Assembly: GCF_000719115.1 (NCBI RefSeq)
Contig: NZ_JOEA01000032.1
Coordinates: forward strand, 1-64,000
Reading direction: 5' to 3'
DNA length: 64,000 bases
Source: Lentzea albidocapillata
Lineage (GTDB): Bacteria; Actinomycetota; Actinomycetes; Mycobacteriales; Pseudonocardiaceae
Shown here one piece after another: positions 16,797 through 26,368 of this stretch (position 1 is the first letter of the stretch; every line of letters starts with the position of its first letter). The notes beneath the pieces are model-generated. The model did not search any database, had not been told where the DNA came from, and saw only the letters and a list, made by a program, of their open reading frames with translations. The translations under genes were made by a program, and so were the position numbers.

Positions 16797-17702
16797 ATGA
16801 CCATCGACCTGTCCGCCTGGTGCTCGTCGGAGCTGGGCAGCCCCGTGGCCGAGGTGCTCTACGAGCGGGTGTCGATCTCCACGGTCTCCGGCGTGCGTCT
16901 GGCCGACGGCCGCGAGGTCTACGTGAAGGCCCGCCCGGACGACGGCCGCGCTGCCTCGTGCGTGGCCGCGCAGGCCTCCCTGGCGTCGCGGGGGTTCCCG
17001 TGCCCCCGCCCGCTGACGCCGGTCGTGGTCGCGGACGGGCTGGCCGTGCACGCCGAGGAACCGTTGCCCGGCGGGGAGATGCTGCTCGGCTCCTCCCCGG
17101 ACGTCGCTCGCCGCTACGCGGCCGTGTTCGCCCGGCTGATGGCCCTGCTGGCCGACGTCTCCGTCCCGCCGCCGCTCCCGTCACCGCGCTGGGCCCGCTG
17201 GGACCACACCGGTCCCGGCCTGTGGCCGGCGATCGACTTCCTCGACGCGCGGGACCAGGGCGTGGTGCCGTCCGTCGTCTCGGAGATGGCCTCCCGCGTG
17301 CGCAAGCGGTTGCTGGCCACCTCGCTGCCGTGCGTGCTGGGCCACGCCGACTTCGAGGCGCAGAACCTCCGCTGGCAGCACGGCGAGGTGCTGACCGTGC
17401 ACGACTGGGACAGCCTGGCGTGGCAACCGGAAGCGGCCCTGGCCGGTGCCGCGTCCGGAGCGTTCGCCAACACGCCGCCGCCGGGCCTGGTGCCGATCGA
17501 GAGCTCGGCGGCGTTCCTCGAGACCTACCAGCAGGCCCGCGGGCGGGCGTTCTCCGCGGAGGAGATCCAGATCGCGTGGGCCGGGAGCATGTGGACCGCT
17601 CTGCACAACGCACGGTGGGAGGTCCTGCACGGCGATCCGACGCCGTCAGGTGACGCCGTGCGCGAACAAGGCGCCGAACGCCTCCGCCTGGCGAACGCCT
17701 AG
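16797..17702 (+). CDS. APH/choline-kinase-fold phosphotransferase
   Basis: This 301-aa protein has the aminoglycoside phosphotransferase fold: a nucleotide-binding N-lobe with VYVKARPDDG (Lys), and catalytic and metal loops LGHADFEAQNLRW and HDWDSLAW, corresponding to the Brenner HxDxxxxN and DxD motifs. Such proteins phosphorylate small alcohols, sugars or antibiotics; the substrate here is unknown. Seven nucleotides after the fused CbiQ-CbiO gene, it is probably in the same transcript, although a functional link with metal uptake is not evident. Its stop overlaps that of the convergent RDD gene by 4 nt. Confidence 0.85.
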   Translation: MTIDLSAWCSSELGSPVAEVLYERVSISTVSGVRLADGREVYVKARPDDGRAASCVAAQASLASRGFPCPRPLTPVVVADGLAVHAEEPLPGGEMLLGSSPDVARRYAAVFARLMALLADVSVPPPLPSPRWARWDHTGPGLWPAIDFLDARDQGVVPSVVSEMASRVRKRLLATSLPCVLGHADFEAQNLRWQHGEVLTVHDWDSLAWQPEAALAGAASGAFANTPPPGLVPIESSAAFLETYQQARGRAFSAEEIQIAWAGSMWTALHNARWEVLHGDPTPSGDAVREQGAERLRLANA

Positions 17703-18448
17703 CGCGCCGCCCGCCGCCTGCGCTCCGCCAGCACCGCCGACAGGTACGGGTGCGGATGCGTGTACTCGACCCGCGGCGACCGGATCGCCGCGCCGACGTC
17801 GTCCGACAGCCGCGAGCCCAGGTCCCACCGCGCCTGCTCGTTCAGCTCGTGATAGCGGCTCAGGTACTGTCGCGCCGCCAGCACCAGCTCCTCCGGCAGC
17901 TGCGACAGGTCGAGCCCCGACGCCCACTCCGCGAGCTGCGGCGGCATCACGGCGAGCTCCACCTCCTGGCGCGGCACGCGGGTGTGGATCACCACCGTGC
18001 CGGCGAGGTAGTCGCCGACCCGCTTGCCCTGCGGCGAGAAGAGGGAGACGAACAGGGCGATCGCGCCGCCGAGGCCCAGCACCCAGAAGTCCACGACGAA
18101 GCCGGTGAGCGAGCGCACCAGGGCGTGCCGGAAGCGGATCGCGCCGCCGTCGTCGCGCACCACGCGCAGGCCCATGGCGAGCTTGCCCAGCGAACGGCCT
18201 CGCGTCGCGGTCTCCATCGCGGTCGGGAAGCCGATCATCACGGCTATCAGCAGCGTGAGCGCGAGCGCGTCCTGCAGCGCGTTGTCGATGTCGACCGGCG
18301 CGATCAGGAACAGGATGACGAGCAGGCCGAACTGCACGGCCACGTCGATCGCGTACGCGACCGCCCTGCTGGCGAGCTGTGCGACGCGCAGGTCCAGAAC
18401 TACGGCTTCACCGGTGACGAGGTCCCCCACGCGGATAGTGTGACTCAT
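17699..18448 (-). CDS. RDD-family membrane protein
   Basis: This 249-aa protein has an RDD domain: an Arg in the first helix region (VAQLASRAVAYAIDVAVQFG), Asp residues in the second, four or so membrane segments within about residues 20-155, and GRSLGKLAMGLRVVRDDGG and GKRVGDYLAGTVVIHTR typical of the family. The C-terminal 80 residues are soluble and charged. The ATG at 18448 is chosen because MSHTIRVGDLVTGEAV matches family starts. The start codon of the divergent SpoIIM gene is only one base away. Rv3695 of M. tuberculosis is the positional counterpart. Molecular function is unknown. Confidence 0.88.
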   Translation of the reverse strand: MSHTIRVGDLVTGEAVVLDLRVAQLASRAVAYAIDVAVQFGLLVILFLIAPVDIDNALQDALALTLLIAVMIGFPTAMETATRGRSLGKLAMGLRVVRDDGGAIRFRHALVRSLTGFVVDFWVLGLGGAIALFVSLFSPQGKRVGDYLAGTVVIHTRVPRQEVELAVMPPQLAEWASGLDLSQLPEELVLAARQYLSRYHELNEQARWDLGSRLSDDVGAAIRSPRVEYTHPHPYLSAVLAERRRRAAR

Positions 18449-18449
18449 C

Positions 18450-19457
18450 GTGGATCTGGACGTCTTCATCGATCGCCACCGCGAGTCGTGGCGGCGGCTC
18501 GAGCAGCTGGTCAAGCGGTCCGGGAAGCTCAGCGGGGCCGAGGCCGACGAGCTGATCGAGCTCTACCAGCGGGTGACGACGCACCTGTCGGTCGTGCGCA
18601 GCCAGACGCCGGACCCGGCCACGGTCGAACGGCTCTCGGCGCTGGTCGCCCAGGCGCGGTCGGTGCTGACGGGCACGCACACGCCCGCCTGGCGGACGTT
18701 CACGCGCTTCTTCACGCACCGGCTGCCCGCCGCGATCTACCTCGGCTGGCGGTGGTGGGTGCCGGCCGGGATCGCGTTCTACCTGGTCACCGGCATCATC
18801 GCGGCGTGGATCGCCGCCAACCCGGACGTGCAGGCGACCATCGCCGCGCCGGACGAGATCCGGGAGATGACGAGGGTCGGCGGCGGGTACGAGTCCTACT
18901 ACTCCAGCGACCCCGCCGGGTCGTTCGCGGCGAAGGTGTGGACGAACAACGCGTGGATCGCCGCGGCCTGCCTGTTGCTGGGCGTGCTGTTCGCGATTCC
19001 GCCGGTCTACCTGCTCTTCACCAACGCCCTCAACGTCGGCGTCGGCATCGGACTGATGTTCGGCGCGGGCCGCGGAGGGTTGTTCCTCGGACTGTTGGCG
19101 CCGCACGGGTTGTTGGAGCTCACGGCCGTGTTTGTGGCGGCGGGCATCGGCATGCGGCTGGGCTGGCAGGTGATCGACCCCGGCAAGCGCACCCGCGCCC
19201 AGGCCCTCGCCACGGAGGGCCGGTCGGTCGTCGCGGTGGCGCTCGGACTGGTCGTGGTGCTGCTCGTATCCGGTGTGCTGGAAGGGTTCGTGACGCCCTC
19301 CGGGCTGCCGACGTGGGCGCGCGTCGGCATCGGGGTGGTGGCCGAGGTGCTGTTCCTGCTGTACGTCTTCGTGATCGGGCGCCGGGCCGCGCGGCAGGGC
19401 GAGACGGGCGACATGGACGCGAGCGAACGTGAGGACGTCGCTCCAGTCGCGGTTTAG
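18450..19457 (+). CDS. SpoIIM/DUF95-type stage II sporulation protein M homologue
   Basis: This 335-aa membrane protein has a soluble helical N-terminal 95 residues and then about six membrane segments. It carries features of the SpoIIM/DUF95 family such as FFTHRLPAAIYLGWRWWVPAGIAFYL, NNAWIAAACLLLGVLFAIPPVYLLFTNALNVGVGIGLMF and LLAPHGLLELTAVFVAAGIGMRLGW (conserved PHGxxEL). The GTG start abuts the RDD start, leaving no room for a conventional leader, so one or both mRNAs are probably leaderless. The C terminus overlaps the convergent DUF58 gene by 4 nt. It belongs to the moxR-linked envelope module. Confidence 0.9.
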   Translation: MDLDVFIDRHRESWRRLEQLVKRSGKLSGAEADELIELYQRVTTHLSVVRSQTPDPATVERLSALVAQARSVLTGTHTPAWRTFTRFFTHRLPAAIYLGWRWWVPAGIAFYLVTGIIAAWIAANPDVQATIAAPDEIREMTRVGGGYESYYSSDPAGSFAAKVWTNNAWIAAACLLLGVLFAIPPVYLLFTNALNVGVGIGLMFGAGRGGLFLGLLAPHGLLELTAVFVAAGIGMRLGWQVIDPGKRTRAQALATEGRSVVAVALGLVVVLLVSGVLEGFVTPSGLPTWARVGIGVVAEVLFLLYVFVIGRRAARQGETGDMDASEREDVAPVAV

Positions 19458-20743
19458 AGCTTGCCTGCGGCCTTCAGCGAGAGATAGCGGTCCGCGAGAG
19501 CGCGCGGCAGGTCATCGGGCAGTGCGTCCACGACGTCGACACCGTGCCGTGCGAGCAACGCGGTGAGGCGCCGGCGTTCGGCCAGAGTGCGTTCCGCGGC
19601 AGCGGCCGAGTACACGGCCTCCAGGTCGCCACGTCCGGCCGCCATCGCGTGCACGGCCGGGTCGGACACCGACGCGATCAACAGGTGGTGCCGCGTGGCC
19701 AACGCCGGCAGCAGCGGCAGCAGACCGTGCTCGATCGACGGCTCCAGCGACGTCAGCAGCACGACCAGCGAGCGGCGACCGGCGCGGCGGAGCACCTCGG
19801 CGACGGCGCCGCGGGCGTCGAACTCGACCAGTTCGGCCTCCAGCGGTGCCATGGCCCGCACCAGGACGGGCAGCGTGGCCCGCGGTACCGAGGCACGCAC
19901 CTGGTGGCTGAACGCCAGGAAGTCGACCTGGTCACGGGCCTGCGAAGCCAAGGCGGACAACAACAAGGTGGCGTCCATCGCCGTGTCCAGGCGTGGCAGA
20001 CCGCCCAGGGCGCCGTCCACGCGGCCCGCCGAGGTGCGGGCTGTGTCGAGCACGATCGTCACCTGCCGGTCGCGTTCGGGGCGCCAGGTGCGCACCACCA
20101 CGTCCGACGAACGAGCCGACGCACGCCAGTCGATCGAGCGCACGTCGTCACCGATGACGTACGCGCGCAGCGAGTCGAACTCCGTGCCAGCTCCACGGAT
20201 CAACGAGGCGCGGCGGCCATCCAGTTCGCGCAGGCGTTCCAGCAGAGGAGGAAGGTGACGGCGGCTGTGGAACGGCGGCAGCGCGCGCACCGTCCACGGC
20301 ACGACGTGTGAGCCCTGCCGTGCCGCGATGCCCAACGGACCGTGGGAACGCACGGTCACACGGTCCGCAGGGCGATCGCCACGGCGTATGGGCCGTAGTT
20401 CGAAAGACAGCACACGCGAACCACCAGCGGGCACGTCGACCGCAACCCGATCGGCGACCACACCAGCAGAAGGCGCCCATGCGTCACGAAGAACGCCACG
20501 CAGCCGACGCCCAGGGTTGTGCACGGTCAGCTGCACCACACACGGCTCGCCCGTGCGCACCGAGGTCGCCCCCGCGCGCGAGAACGTCAACCGCCGCACG
20601 CCAGCCGCCAACAACAAGTCGACGGCCACGCACAGCACCAGAAGGCCGAGCAAGCCGAGAATCCCGTGCCACGAAGGCAGGAGCAGCCCGACGACGAAAA
20701 CCCCGATGAGCGCGAGCAATCCCGCGCGGCCCGTGAGCGCCAC
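19454..20743 (-). CDS. DUF58 / von Willebrand A-like protein
   Basis: This 429-aa protein starts with two membrane segments (about residues 8-45). A beta-rich region follows, then the DUF58 core DSLRAYVIGDDVRSIDWRASARSSDVVVRTW and a VWA-like segment with VTIVLDTARTS. It is the fourth gene of the minus-strand module starting at 24310, one base after the MoxR stop. The DUF58-MoxR pair resembles chaperone systems in which the MoxR AAA+ ATPase acts with a VWA partner on membrane or envelope targets (family knowledge). Rv3693 is the positional homologue. Confidence 0.9.
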   Translation of the reverse strand: MALTGRAGLLALIGVFVVGLLLPSWHGILGLLGLLVLCVAVDLLLAAGVRRLTFSRAGATSVRTGEPCVVQLTVHNPGRRLRGVLRDAWAPSAGVVADRVAVDVPAGGSRVLSFELRPIRRGDRPADRVTVRSHGPLGIAARQGSHVVPWTVRALPPFHSRRHLPPLLERLRELDGRRASLIRGAGTEFDSLRAYVIGDDVRSIDWRASARSSDVVVRTWRPERDRQVTIVLDTARTSAGRVDGALGGLPRLDTAMDATLLLSALASQARDQVDFLAFSHQVRASVPRATLPVLVRAMAPLEAELVEFDARGAVAEVLRRAGRRSLVVLLTSLEPSIEHGLLPLLPALATRHHLLIASVSDPAVHAMAAGRGDLEAVYSAAAAERTLAERRRLTALLARHGVDVVDALPDDLPRALADRYLSLKAAGKL

Positions 20744-20744
20744 G

Positions 20745-21707
20745 TCAGCGCGGCACCTGAACAGCGCCGAGCACGCCGTCCAGCACGCCGTCCGACGTCA
20801 CGCCCTCCAGTTCGGCCTCCGGGCGCAGCTCCAGCCGATGCCGCAACGCGGGCCGTGCGAGCGCCTTCACGTCGTCCGGCGTCACGTAGTCACGGCCCGA
20901 GAGCCACGCCCACGCGCGTGCGGCAGCCAGCAGAGCCGTTGCGCCACGGGGAGAAACGCCCAGGCGCACGGCCGGAGACTGACGGGTCGCACGGCACACG
21001 TCGACGACGTACGCGATCACCTCAGGAGCCACGGTCAACGAGCGCACGGCCGCCGTACCCGCCTCCAGGTGCGCGGCACTCGCGACCGGGTTCAACGAGG
21101 ACAGGTCACGCGGGTCGAAGCCGGAGGCGTGCCGCGTCAGCACGTCGATCTCGTGCTCCCGCGCCGGGATCGGCATCGTCACCTTGAGCAGGAACCGGTC
21201 GAGCTGCGCCTCGGGCAACGGGTAGGTGCCCTCGTACTCCACCGGGTTCTGCGTGGCCACGACGATGAACGGCGACGGCAGCGGCCGGGTCTTGCCGTCG
21301 GCGGAGACCTGCCGTTCCTCCATCGCCTCCAGCAGCGCGGACTGCGTCTTCGGCGGCGTCCGGTTGATCTCGTCGGCGAGCAGCAGGTTCGTGAAGACCG
21401 GGCCCTCACGGAACGAGAACGCCGCGTTGTGCGAGTCGTAGACCAGCGACCCCGTCAGGTCGCCGGGCATCAGGTCCGGCGTGAACTGCACACGCGTCGT
21501 CGACAGATCCAACGCGCGCGCAAGAGCACGCACGAGCAACGTCTTCGCGACGCCCGGAACACCCTCCAACAGCACGTGTCCCTTGCACAGCAACGCGAGG
21601 ATCAACGACGTCACGGCGGCGTCGTTGCCCACCACGGCTTTGCCGATCTCCGCGCGCAACGCCACCAGCGCCATACGGGCTTCCTCGGTGGTGACCACTG
21701 CCGTCAT
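20745..21707 (-). CDS. MoxR-family AAA+ ATPase
   Basis: This 320-aa AAA_3 ATPase has Walker A GVPGVAKT (about residues 44-51), Walker B LLLADEINRTPPKTQSALLEAMEE, sensor 1 region FIVVATQNPVEYEGTYPLPEAQLDRF and the C-terminal lid with VRLGVSPRGATALLAAARAWA. It overlaps the DUF4350 gene by 4 nt and is followed by DUF58. The probable role is as a chaperone-like remodelling ATPase acting with the VWA/DUF58 partner. Rv3692 (moxR2) is the counterpart by synteny. Confidence 0.93.
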   Translation of the reverse strand: MTAVVTTEEARMALVALRAEIGKAVVGNDAAVTSLILALLCKGHVLLEGVPGVAKTLLVRALARALDLSTTRVQFTPDLMPGDLTGSLVYDSHNAAFSFREGPVFTNLLLADEINRTPPKTQSALLEAMEERQVSADGKTRPLPSPFIVVATQNPVEYEGTYPLPEAQLDRFLLKVTMPIPAREHEIDVLTRHASGFDPRDLSSLNPVASAAHLEAGTAAVRSLTVAPEVIAYVVDVCRATRQSPAVRLGVSPRGATALLAAARAWAWLSGRDYVTPDDVKALARPALRHRLELRPEAELEGVTSDGVLDGVLGAVQVPR

Positions 21708-22735
21708 GCCTTGCGCACCTCGTTCTCCAGAGCATCGAGCGATGCAGCCAGCGCGACCAACCCCCGGTCGTCCACCGGCTCCTTGTCGTAGAGCAGCGCC
21801 CGCACCGAGGTGACGGGACGCGAAGTCCTGCGGGCGATCTCCTCGGACGGATCGTCGCCCGGCGGCACCCCCAGCAGCGGTGCCAGCCGGTCACGCGTGG
21901 CCTGCCGCAGCACGGAGGCGGCGTGCGAGGCGGCGTGCGACCGGCGGTACAGCCGCGCCCTGCCCTCCACGGTCTCGGCGGCGCGCACCACGACCGGAAG
22001 CGGTTCGGGCACCACGCGGCCGAGCCTGCGCGCACGCCACAGCGCGATCAGCACGGCCGCGATGCCGAGTTGCAGGGCGCCGTACTTCCAGCCGTCCGGG
22101 ATCAGGCCGGTCAGCGACTTCTGCTGCGACCTGTCCGCCGCCGACGGCATGTACCAGACCAGCCGTTCGTGCTGGCCCAGCAACGACAACGCGAGTGCCG
22201 CGTTGCCCTCCTCGTCGATGTCGCGGTTGGTGAAGATCCCGCCGTAGCCGATCGTCGTGACGGTGCCGGTGCGGACCAGCGTCGAGTCGTAGCAACTCTG
22301 CTCGCCCTCGTAGGTGAACCCGCCCATGGTCGCCGCGCCGGCCCTGTCCGCCAGCGGGCAGCCGGGCTGACGGGTCCCGGGCTCCAGCCGGCCCAGTCCG
22401 GGGGCGGGCGCGAGGAGCACGGTCGCGGAGGCCCGGCTGCTCAGGTCCGCGAGCCGTTCCGGGTCGATCAGGTTCGGCTGCGTCACGAACAGCGTCGCAC
22501 CGTCCACAGCGGACGCGTTGTCGGTGAGCTCGACCCGCACGCCGTTCTGTTCCAGCAGATCGGCGACCGCGTGGCTGCCCTCCGGCCGGAACGACCGGGG
22601 GTCGAGCGCGCCGCCCTCGCCGCTGCCGCGCAGCAACGTGATCACGACCGCGGCGAAGAGGATGATCACGCCGATCAGCAGGGGACCGCGCGCGGCCGTC
22701 CAGATCCGGCCGGCGTCGGGAGAGACCGCCGTCAT
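21704..22735 (-). CDS. DUF4350-domain membrane protein
   Basis: This 343-aa protein has a membrane segment near residue 20 (LLIGVIILFAAVVITLL). A DUF4350 domain follows (about 45-190; SFRPEGSHAVADLLEQNGVRVELTDN is a glutamine-amidotransferase-like fold feature without catalytic Cys). A second membrane segment lies near residue 225 (YGALQLGIAAVLIALWRARR) before a cytoplasmic helical tail. It overlaps both neighbours by 4 nt. It belongs to the MoxR module; direct function unknown. Confidence 0.87.
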   Translation of the reverse strand: MTAVSPDAGRIWTAARGPLLIGVIILFAAVVITLLRGSGEGGALDPRSFRPEGSHAVADLLEQNGVRVELTDNASAVDGATLFVTQPNLIDPERLADLSSRASATVLLAPAPGLGRLEPGTRQPGCPLADRAGAATMGGFTYEGEQSCYDSTLVRTGTVTTIGYGGIFTNRDIDEEGNAALALSLLGQHERLVWYMPSAADRSQQKSLTGLIPDGWKYGALQLGIAAVLIALWRARRLGRVVPEPLPVVVRAAETVEGRARLYRRSHAASHAASVLRQATRDRLAPLLGVPPGDDPSEEIARRTSRPVTSVRALLYDKEPVDDRGLVALAASLDALENEVRKA

Positions 22736-23331
22736 CCGCGCACCCGGCCGTCCACGGAGACCAGCCGCTGATACCCCTCCACCGTCGCGGGCCTGCCGCC
22801 GTACCAGACGTCGTCGAACTGGACCGCCGCGCCGCGCAGGTCGTCGGCGAGCACCGGAAGTGCCTGGCCCGCCTCGAAAGCGACCTCGTCCACGGTGCGT
22901 CCGGCCCGTGCGTCGAGCACGCCGCGTTGTTCCAGTTCGCGCACCACCGCGCGGAAGCGTTCGCGCACGGCCTTGGCCAGATCACCGGCCGCCGCGGCCT
23001 TCTCGGCGGCGGCCCGGTGCTCGGCGGCCGTCATGACGGCCGAACCGAACACCTTGTCGCCCGACCGCAGCGCACGGCCCGTGCGCCCGACACGAAGCCT
23101 GATGATGATCACGATCAGCACGAGCACGGCCACGACGACGGTGAACGCGGTGAAGCCGCTCATGCCACCCGCCCCGGCGAGCAGCTCGCCGAGGCGGGTC
23201 AGCACCCAGTCGACGGCGCGTTCCAGCGGGTTCGGGTCGTCGGAGACGTACGCCGGGTCGCTGAGCTCCCGGACGGCCGCCTCCCTCGCCTCGTCGCGGC
23301 CGAGATCTACCGGTACGTCAGAGGCCGCCAT
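22732..23331 (-). CDS. DUF4129-domain membrane protein
   Basis: This 199-aa protein has a central membrane segment (about residues 60-80), a soluble region with AEKAAAAGDLAKAVRERFRAVVRELEQRGVLDARAGRTVDEVA and a C-terminal DDVWYGGRPA. This tetratrico-like region is the DUF4129 signature and often sits next to transglutaminase/MoxR modules. The ATG start lies 14 nt inside the upstream gene and the stop overlaps DUF4350 by 4 nt. Its role in the MoxR envelope module is inferred from context. Confidence 0.87.
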   Translation of the reverse strand: MAASDVPVDLGRDEAREAAVRELSDPAYVSDDPNPLERAVDWVLTRLGELLAGAGGMSGFTAFTVVVAVLVLIVIIIRLRVGRTGRALRSGDKVFGSAVMTAAEHRAAAEKAAAAGDLAKAVRERFRAVVRELEQRGVLDARAGRTVDEVAFEAGQALPVLADDLRGAAVQFDDVWYGGRPATVEGYQRLVSVDGRVRG

Positions 23332-24310
23332 GCCCCGCGGCCCGCTGGAGTTCGATGTCCATGCCCTCGGACCGCATCCGCCGGTCGACGTAGAGCAGCA
23401 CGGTCACCGCGGAGCTGAACGGCAGCGTGATCGTCGAGGCGATGATCGCGCCGATGGTCGACAGGATCAGCGAGCCGACGCTCAGGGTCGCCGTGGGGTC
23501 GGCCGAGAAACCGGTCGTCGCCGCGCCCAGCAGACCGAACGGGAGGCTGATGATCCAGCTGATCACCCAGCCGATCACGACGGTGAGCAGCAGGATGCCG
23601 AACGTCCGCCACCACGCGCCGTCCACGAGCTTCTTCGAGCGGCCGAACGCGGTGGTGACGCCGCAGCGCTCCAGCACGAGCGCGGGCGTGACCAGGGCGA
23701 ACAGCACCCACAGCCAAACGCCGGGCACGATGCACAGGATCAGGCCGACGGAGATCACGAGACCGGACAGCAGCGTCGCGCCGAGCAGCGGGAGCAGCCG
23801 GGGCTTGAACTCCTCCCACGCCTGCGCGAACGTGACCGGCTTGCCCAGCACGGCGTGGCCCACGATGACGGTGATGAAGCCCGACAGGAACACGGTGCCG
23901 AGCAGCAGCAGGAAGACGCTGAGCAGCGTGCCGGTGAGGAAACCGGTGATGGCGCCGGTGAGCTGGTCGATCGCCTGTTCCTGCGTCACCGTGTTCGGGT
24001 CGAGCGCCACGACGGCGGTGAGGTCGTCGAGGAACGGCAGCTGCACCAGCAGGCCGAGGATCTGCGTGACCGCGGCGACCACGGCGGCCGCGCCGATGAT
24101 CAGCTTCGGGTAGCGGCGCATCGTCGTGATGGCGCCGTCGACGATCTCGCCGACGGCCAGCGGCCGCAGCGGGATCACGCCGGGCTTGATCGTCGGCTGG
24201 CCCCCGGGCGGCGGCGGGGCGTTGTAGCCGTACTGCGGCTGCTGGCCAGGCTGCTGCGGCGGCTGGTTCTGTGGCTGGTCGGGTGACGACCAGCCGGGCG
24301 TTTCGGACAT
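23318..24310 (-). CDS. Polytopic membrane protein (glycerophosphodiesterase-membrane-domain-like)
   Basis: This 330-aa protein starts with a Pro/Gln/Gly-rich cytoplasmic stretch (PDQPQNQPPQQPGQQPQYG), then IPLRPLAVGEIVDGAITTMRRYPKLI and about six membrane helices. The sequence LRPLxxGEIxDGAxxxxRRxP is shared by actinobacterial membrane proteins related to the GDPD membrane domain. The ATG at 24310 (MSETPGW) is preferred over one at 24343. It is the first gene of the DUF4129-DUF4350-MoxR-DUF58 operon, so its function is likely tied to envelope homeostasis. No catalytic motif is visible. Confidence 0.82.
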   Translation of the reverse strand: MSETPGWSSPDQPQNQPPQQPGQQPQYGYNAPPPPGGQPTIKPGVIPLRPLAVGEIVDGAITTMRRYPKLIIGAAAVVAAVTQILGLLVQLPFLDDLTAVVALDPNTVTQEQAIDQLTGAITGFLTGTLLSVFLLLLGTVFLSGFITVIVGHAVLGKPVTFAQAWEEFKPRLLPLLGATLLSGLVISVGLILCIVPGVWLWVLFALVTPALVLERCGVTTAFGRSKKLVDGAWWRTFGILLLTVVIGWVISWIISLPFGLLGAATTGFSADPTATLSVGSLILSTIGAIIASTITLPFSSAVTVLLYVDRRMRSEGMDIELQRAAGHGGL

Positions 24311-24380
24311 CTCGGCTACCCCCGGTCGTGGTGTGAGCGGCATCCTGCCAGATCAGGGCCACCGCCACCCGGCGACCTGA

Positions 24381-24959
24381 TCACGAAACGAGCTCGGTCC
24401 GAGCCCTGGCCGGCGTCGTGCGCCGCATGCCCGCGCTGACGCACCTCCTCACCACCTGCGGTTGCTCCCGCATGAGCCGCAGGCCGCGCCTGACCAGCGT
24501 CGGCACCGGCTTGCGGGCCTCGGCCACGTCACGGGCGAACCGGCGCACGAACGTCACGGGCGGGCTCGGCGCGAGCACGATCGCGTCCCGGAGCACCCCG
24601 GCCTCCTTCGCGCCCTGGACCAGCAGGTCCGCGAACAGGCCCTCCGCGATGAACGCGGGCGCGCCGCCGAGCTCGATCGTCTGGGTGCCGACCGCGCGGT
24701 CCTCGCTGATGGAGTAGACCGGCGCCTCGACCCTGCCCGTGTCCGACAGTTCGATGATCGCCTGGAGCGCCTTGTCCGCGTTCCACGAGCCGATGGCGTC
24801 CCAGTCGGCCCTGCCGTGCTCGTCGCGGGGGAGCAGCGGGTCGTCGCCGTCGCGGTAGAAGTCGTCGAGGCGAAGGACAGGCCAGCCGAGGTGGGCGGCG
24901 AGTGTCGACTTGCCTGAGCCGGAGGGTCCGGCGAGCAGCACGGCACGAGGGATGGGCAC
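24381..24959 (-). CDS. Uridine kinase-like P-loop protein
   Basis: This 192-aa P-loop kinase starts VPIPRAVLLAGPSGSGKST (Walker A residues about 11-18), followed by LRLDDFYRDGDDPLLPRDEHGRADWD and PVYSISEDRAVGTQTIELGGAPAFIAEGLFA, as in the uridine/cytidine kinase superfamily. The GTG at 24959 is selected because the sequence upstream in this frame is antisense to rarA. It is smaller than the roughly 210-aa Udk and lacks several Udk motifs, so nucleoside specificity is unproven. It is transcribed divergently from rarA with a 37-bp gap. Confidence 0.8.
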   Translation of the reverse strand: MPIPRAVLLAGPSGSGKSTLAAHLGWPVLRLDDFYRDGDDPLLPRDEHGRADWDAIGSWNADKALQAIIELSDTGRVEAPVYSISEDRAVGTQTIELGGAPAFIAEGLFADLLVQGAKEAGVLRDAIVLAPSPPVTFVRRFARDVAEARKPVPTLVRRGLRLMREQPQVVRRCVSAGMRRTTPARARTELVS

Positions 24960-24996
24960 GGAACGCGATCCTCGCACATGACCTACGCTCGAACGC

Positions 24997-26346
24997 ATGA
25001 GCGAAGGTCTGTTCGACGAGGGCCTCTTCGGCGCGACCGACGAGGAGAAGGCCGAGCGCATCGCGGCCAACGCCCCGCTGGCCGTGCGGATGCGTCCGGC
25101 CACGCTGGACGAGGTCGTCGGCCAGGACCACCTGCTCGGGCCCGGCGCCCCGCTGCGCCGCCTGGTCGAGGGCGCCACGCCGGCGTCCGTGATGCTCCAC
25201 GGCCCTCCCGGCACCGGCAAGACGACCCTCGCGACCCTGGTGTCGAAGGCGACCGGCCGCCGGTTCGTCGCGTTGTCCGCGCTGTCGGCCGGCGTGAAGG
25301 AGGTGCGGGCGGTCATCGACGAGGCCCGGCGCCGCCTGGTCCGGTCCGGCGAGTCGACGGTGCTGTTCATCGACGAGGTCCACCGGTTCTCCAAGACCCA
25401 GCAGGACGCTCTGCTGGGCGCGGTCGAGGACCGGATCGTGCTGCTGGTCGCGGCCACCACGGAGAACCCGTTCTTCTCGGTCGTGTCGCCGCTGCTGTCG
25501 CGTTCGCTCGTGCTGCAGCTCAGGTCGCTGACCGACGACGGCGTGCGCGCGGTGATCGGGCGGGCGGTGTCCGACGAACGCGGCCTGGGCGGGTCCGTGG
25601 TGCTGGAGCCCGAGGCGGAGGACCACCTGATCCGCCTGGCCGGCGGTGACGCCCGCCGGTCCCTCACGGCGCTGGAGGCCGCCGCGGACTCGGCGCTGGC
25701 GTCGAACGACGGCGTGATCACGCTGACGCTGCTGGAGTCCATCGTGGACAAGGCAGCGGTGCGCTACGACCGCGACGGCGACCAGCACTACGACGTGACG
25801 TCGGCCTTCATCAAGTCGATCCGCGGCTCGGACGTCGACGCGGCCCTGCACTACCTCGCGCGGATGATCGAGGCGGGGGAGGACCCGCGCTTCATCGCGC
25901 GGCGGCTGGTGATCCACGCCAGCGAGGACGTCGGCATGGCCGACCCGACGGCGCTGCAGACGTGCGTGGCGGCGGCTCAGGCCGTGCAGCTCATCGGGCT
26001 GCCCGAGTGCACCCTGAACCTCGCGCAGGCCACGATCCACCTCGCCACCGCACCGAAGTCGAACGCCGTGACCACCGCGATCTACGCCGCCATCGAAGAC
26101 GTGCGCAAGGGCGCCATCGGTTCCGTGCCCCCACATCTGCGCGACGGGCACTACGCGGGCGCGGCGAAGCTGGGCAACGCGCAGGGCTACCGGTACCCGC
26201 ACGACGTGCCCGAGGGCGTGCTGACGCAGCAGTACGCGCCGGACGAGCTGGTAGGGCGCGACTACTACGAACCGACCGGGCGCGGCGGCGAACGCGCCCT
26301 GGAGGAACGGCTGCCGCGGCTGCGCCGGGTGATCAGGGGCGAGTGA
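24997..26346 (+). CDS. rarA: Replication-associated recombination protein A (RarA/MgsA)
   Basis: This 449-aa AAA+ ATPase is of the clamp-loader-like RarA/WRNIP1 family. It has the N-terminal [26 protein letters not shown], Walker [10 protein letters not shown], Walker [20 protein letters not shown], sensor [18 protein letters not shown] and the tetramerisation region [30 protein letters not shown]. It acts at stalled replication forks. It is separated from the uridine-kinase-like gene by 37 bp and lies upstream of alaS, as Rv2559c does in mycobacteria. Confidence 0.95.
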   Translation: MSEGLFDEGLFGATDEEKAERIAANAPLAVRMRPATLDEVVGQDHLLGPGAPLRRLVEGATPASVMLHGPPGTGKTTLATLVSKATGRRFVALSALSAGVKEVRAVIDEARRRLVRSGESTVLFIDEVHRFSKTQQDALLGAVEDRIVLLVAATTENPFFSVVSPLLSRSLVLQLRSLTDDGVRAVIGRAVSDERGLGGSVVLEPEAEDHLIRLAGGDARRSLTALEAAADSALASNDGVITLTLLESIVDKAAVRYDRDGDQHYDVTSAFIKSIRGSDVDAALHYLARMIEAGEDPRFIARRLVIHASEDVGMADPTALQTCVAAAQAVQLIGLPECTLNLAQATIHLATAPKSNAVTTAIYAAIEDVRKGAIGSVPPHLRDGHYAGAAKLGNAQGYRYPHDVPEGVLTQQYAPDELVGRDYYEPTGRGGERALEERLPRLRRVIRGE

Positions 26347-26368
26347 TCCGGCGCGTAACTTCGACGAG

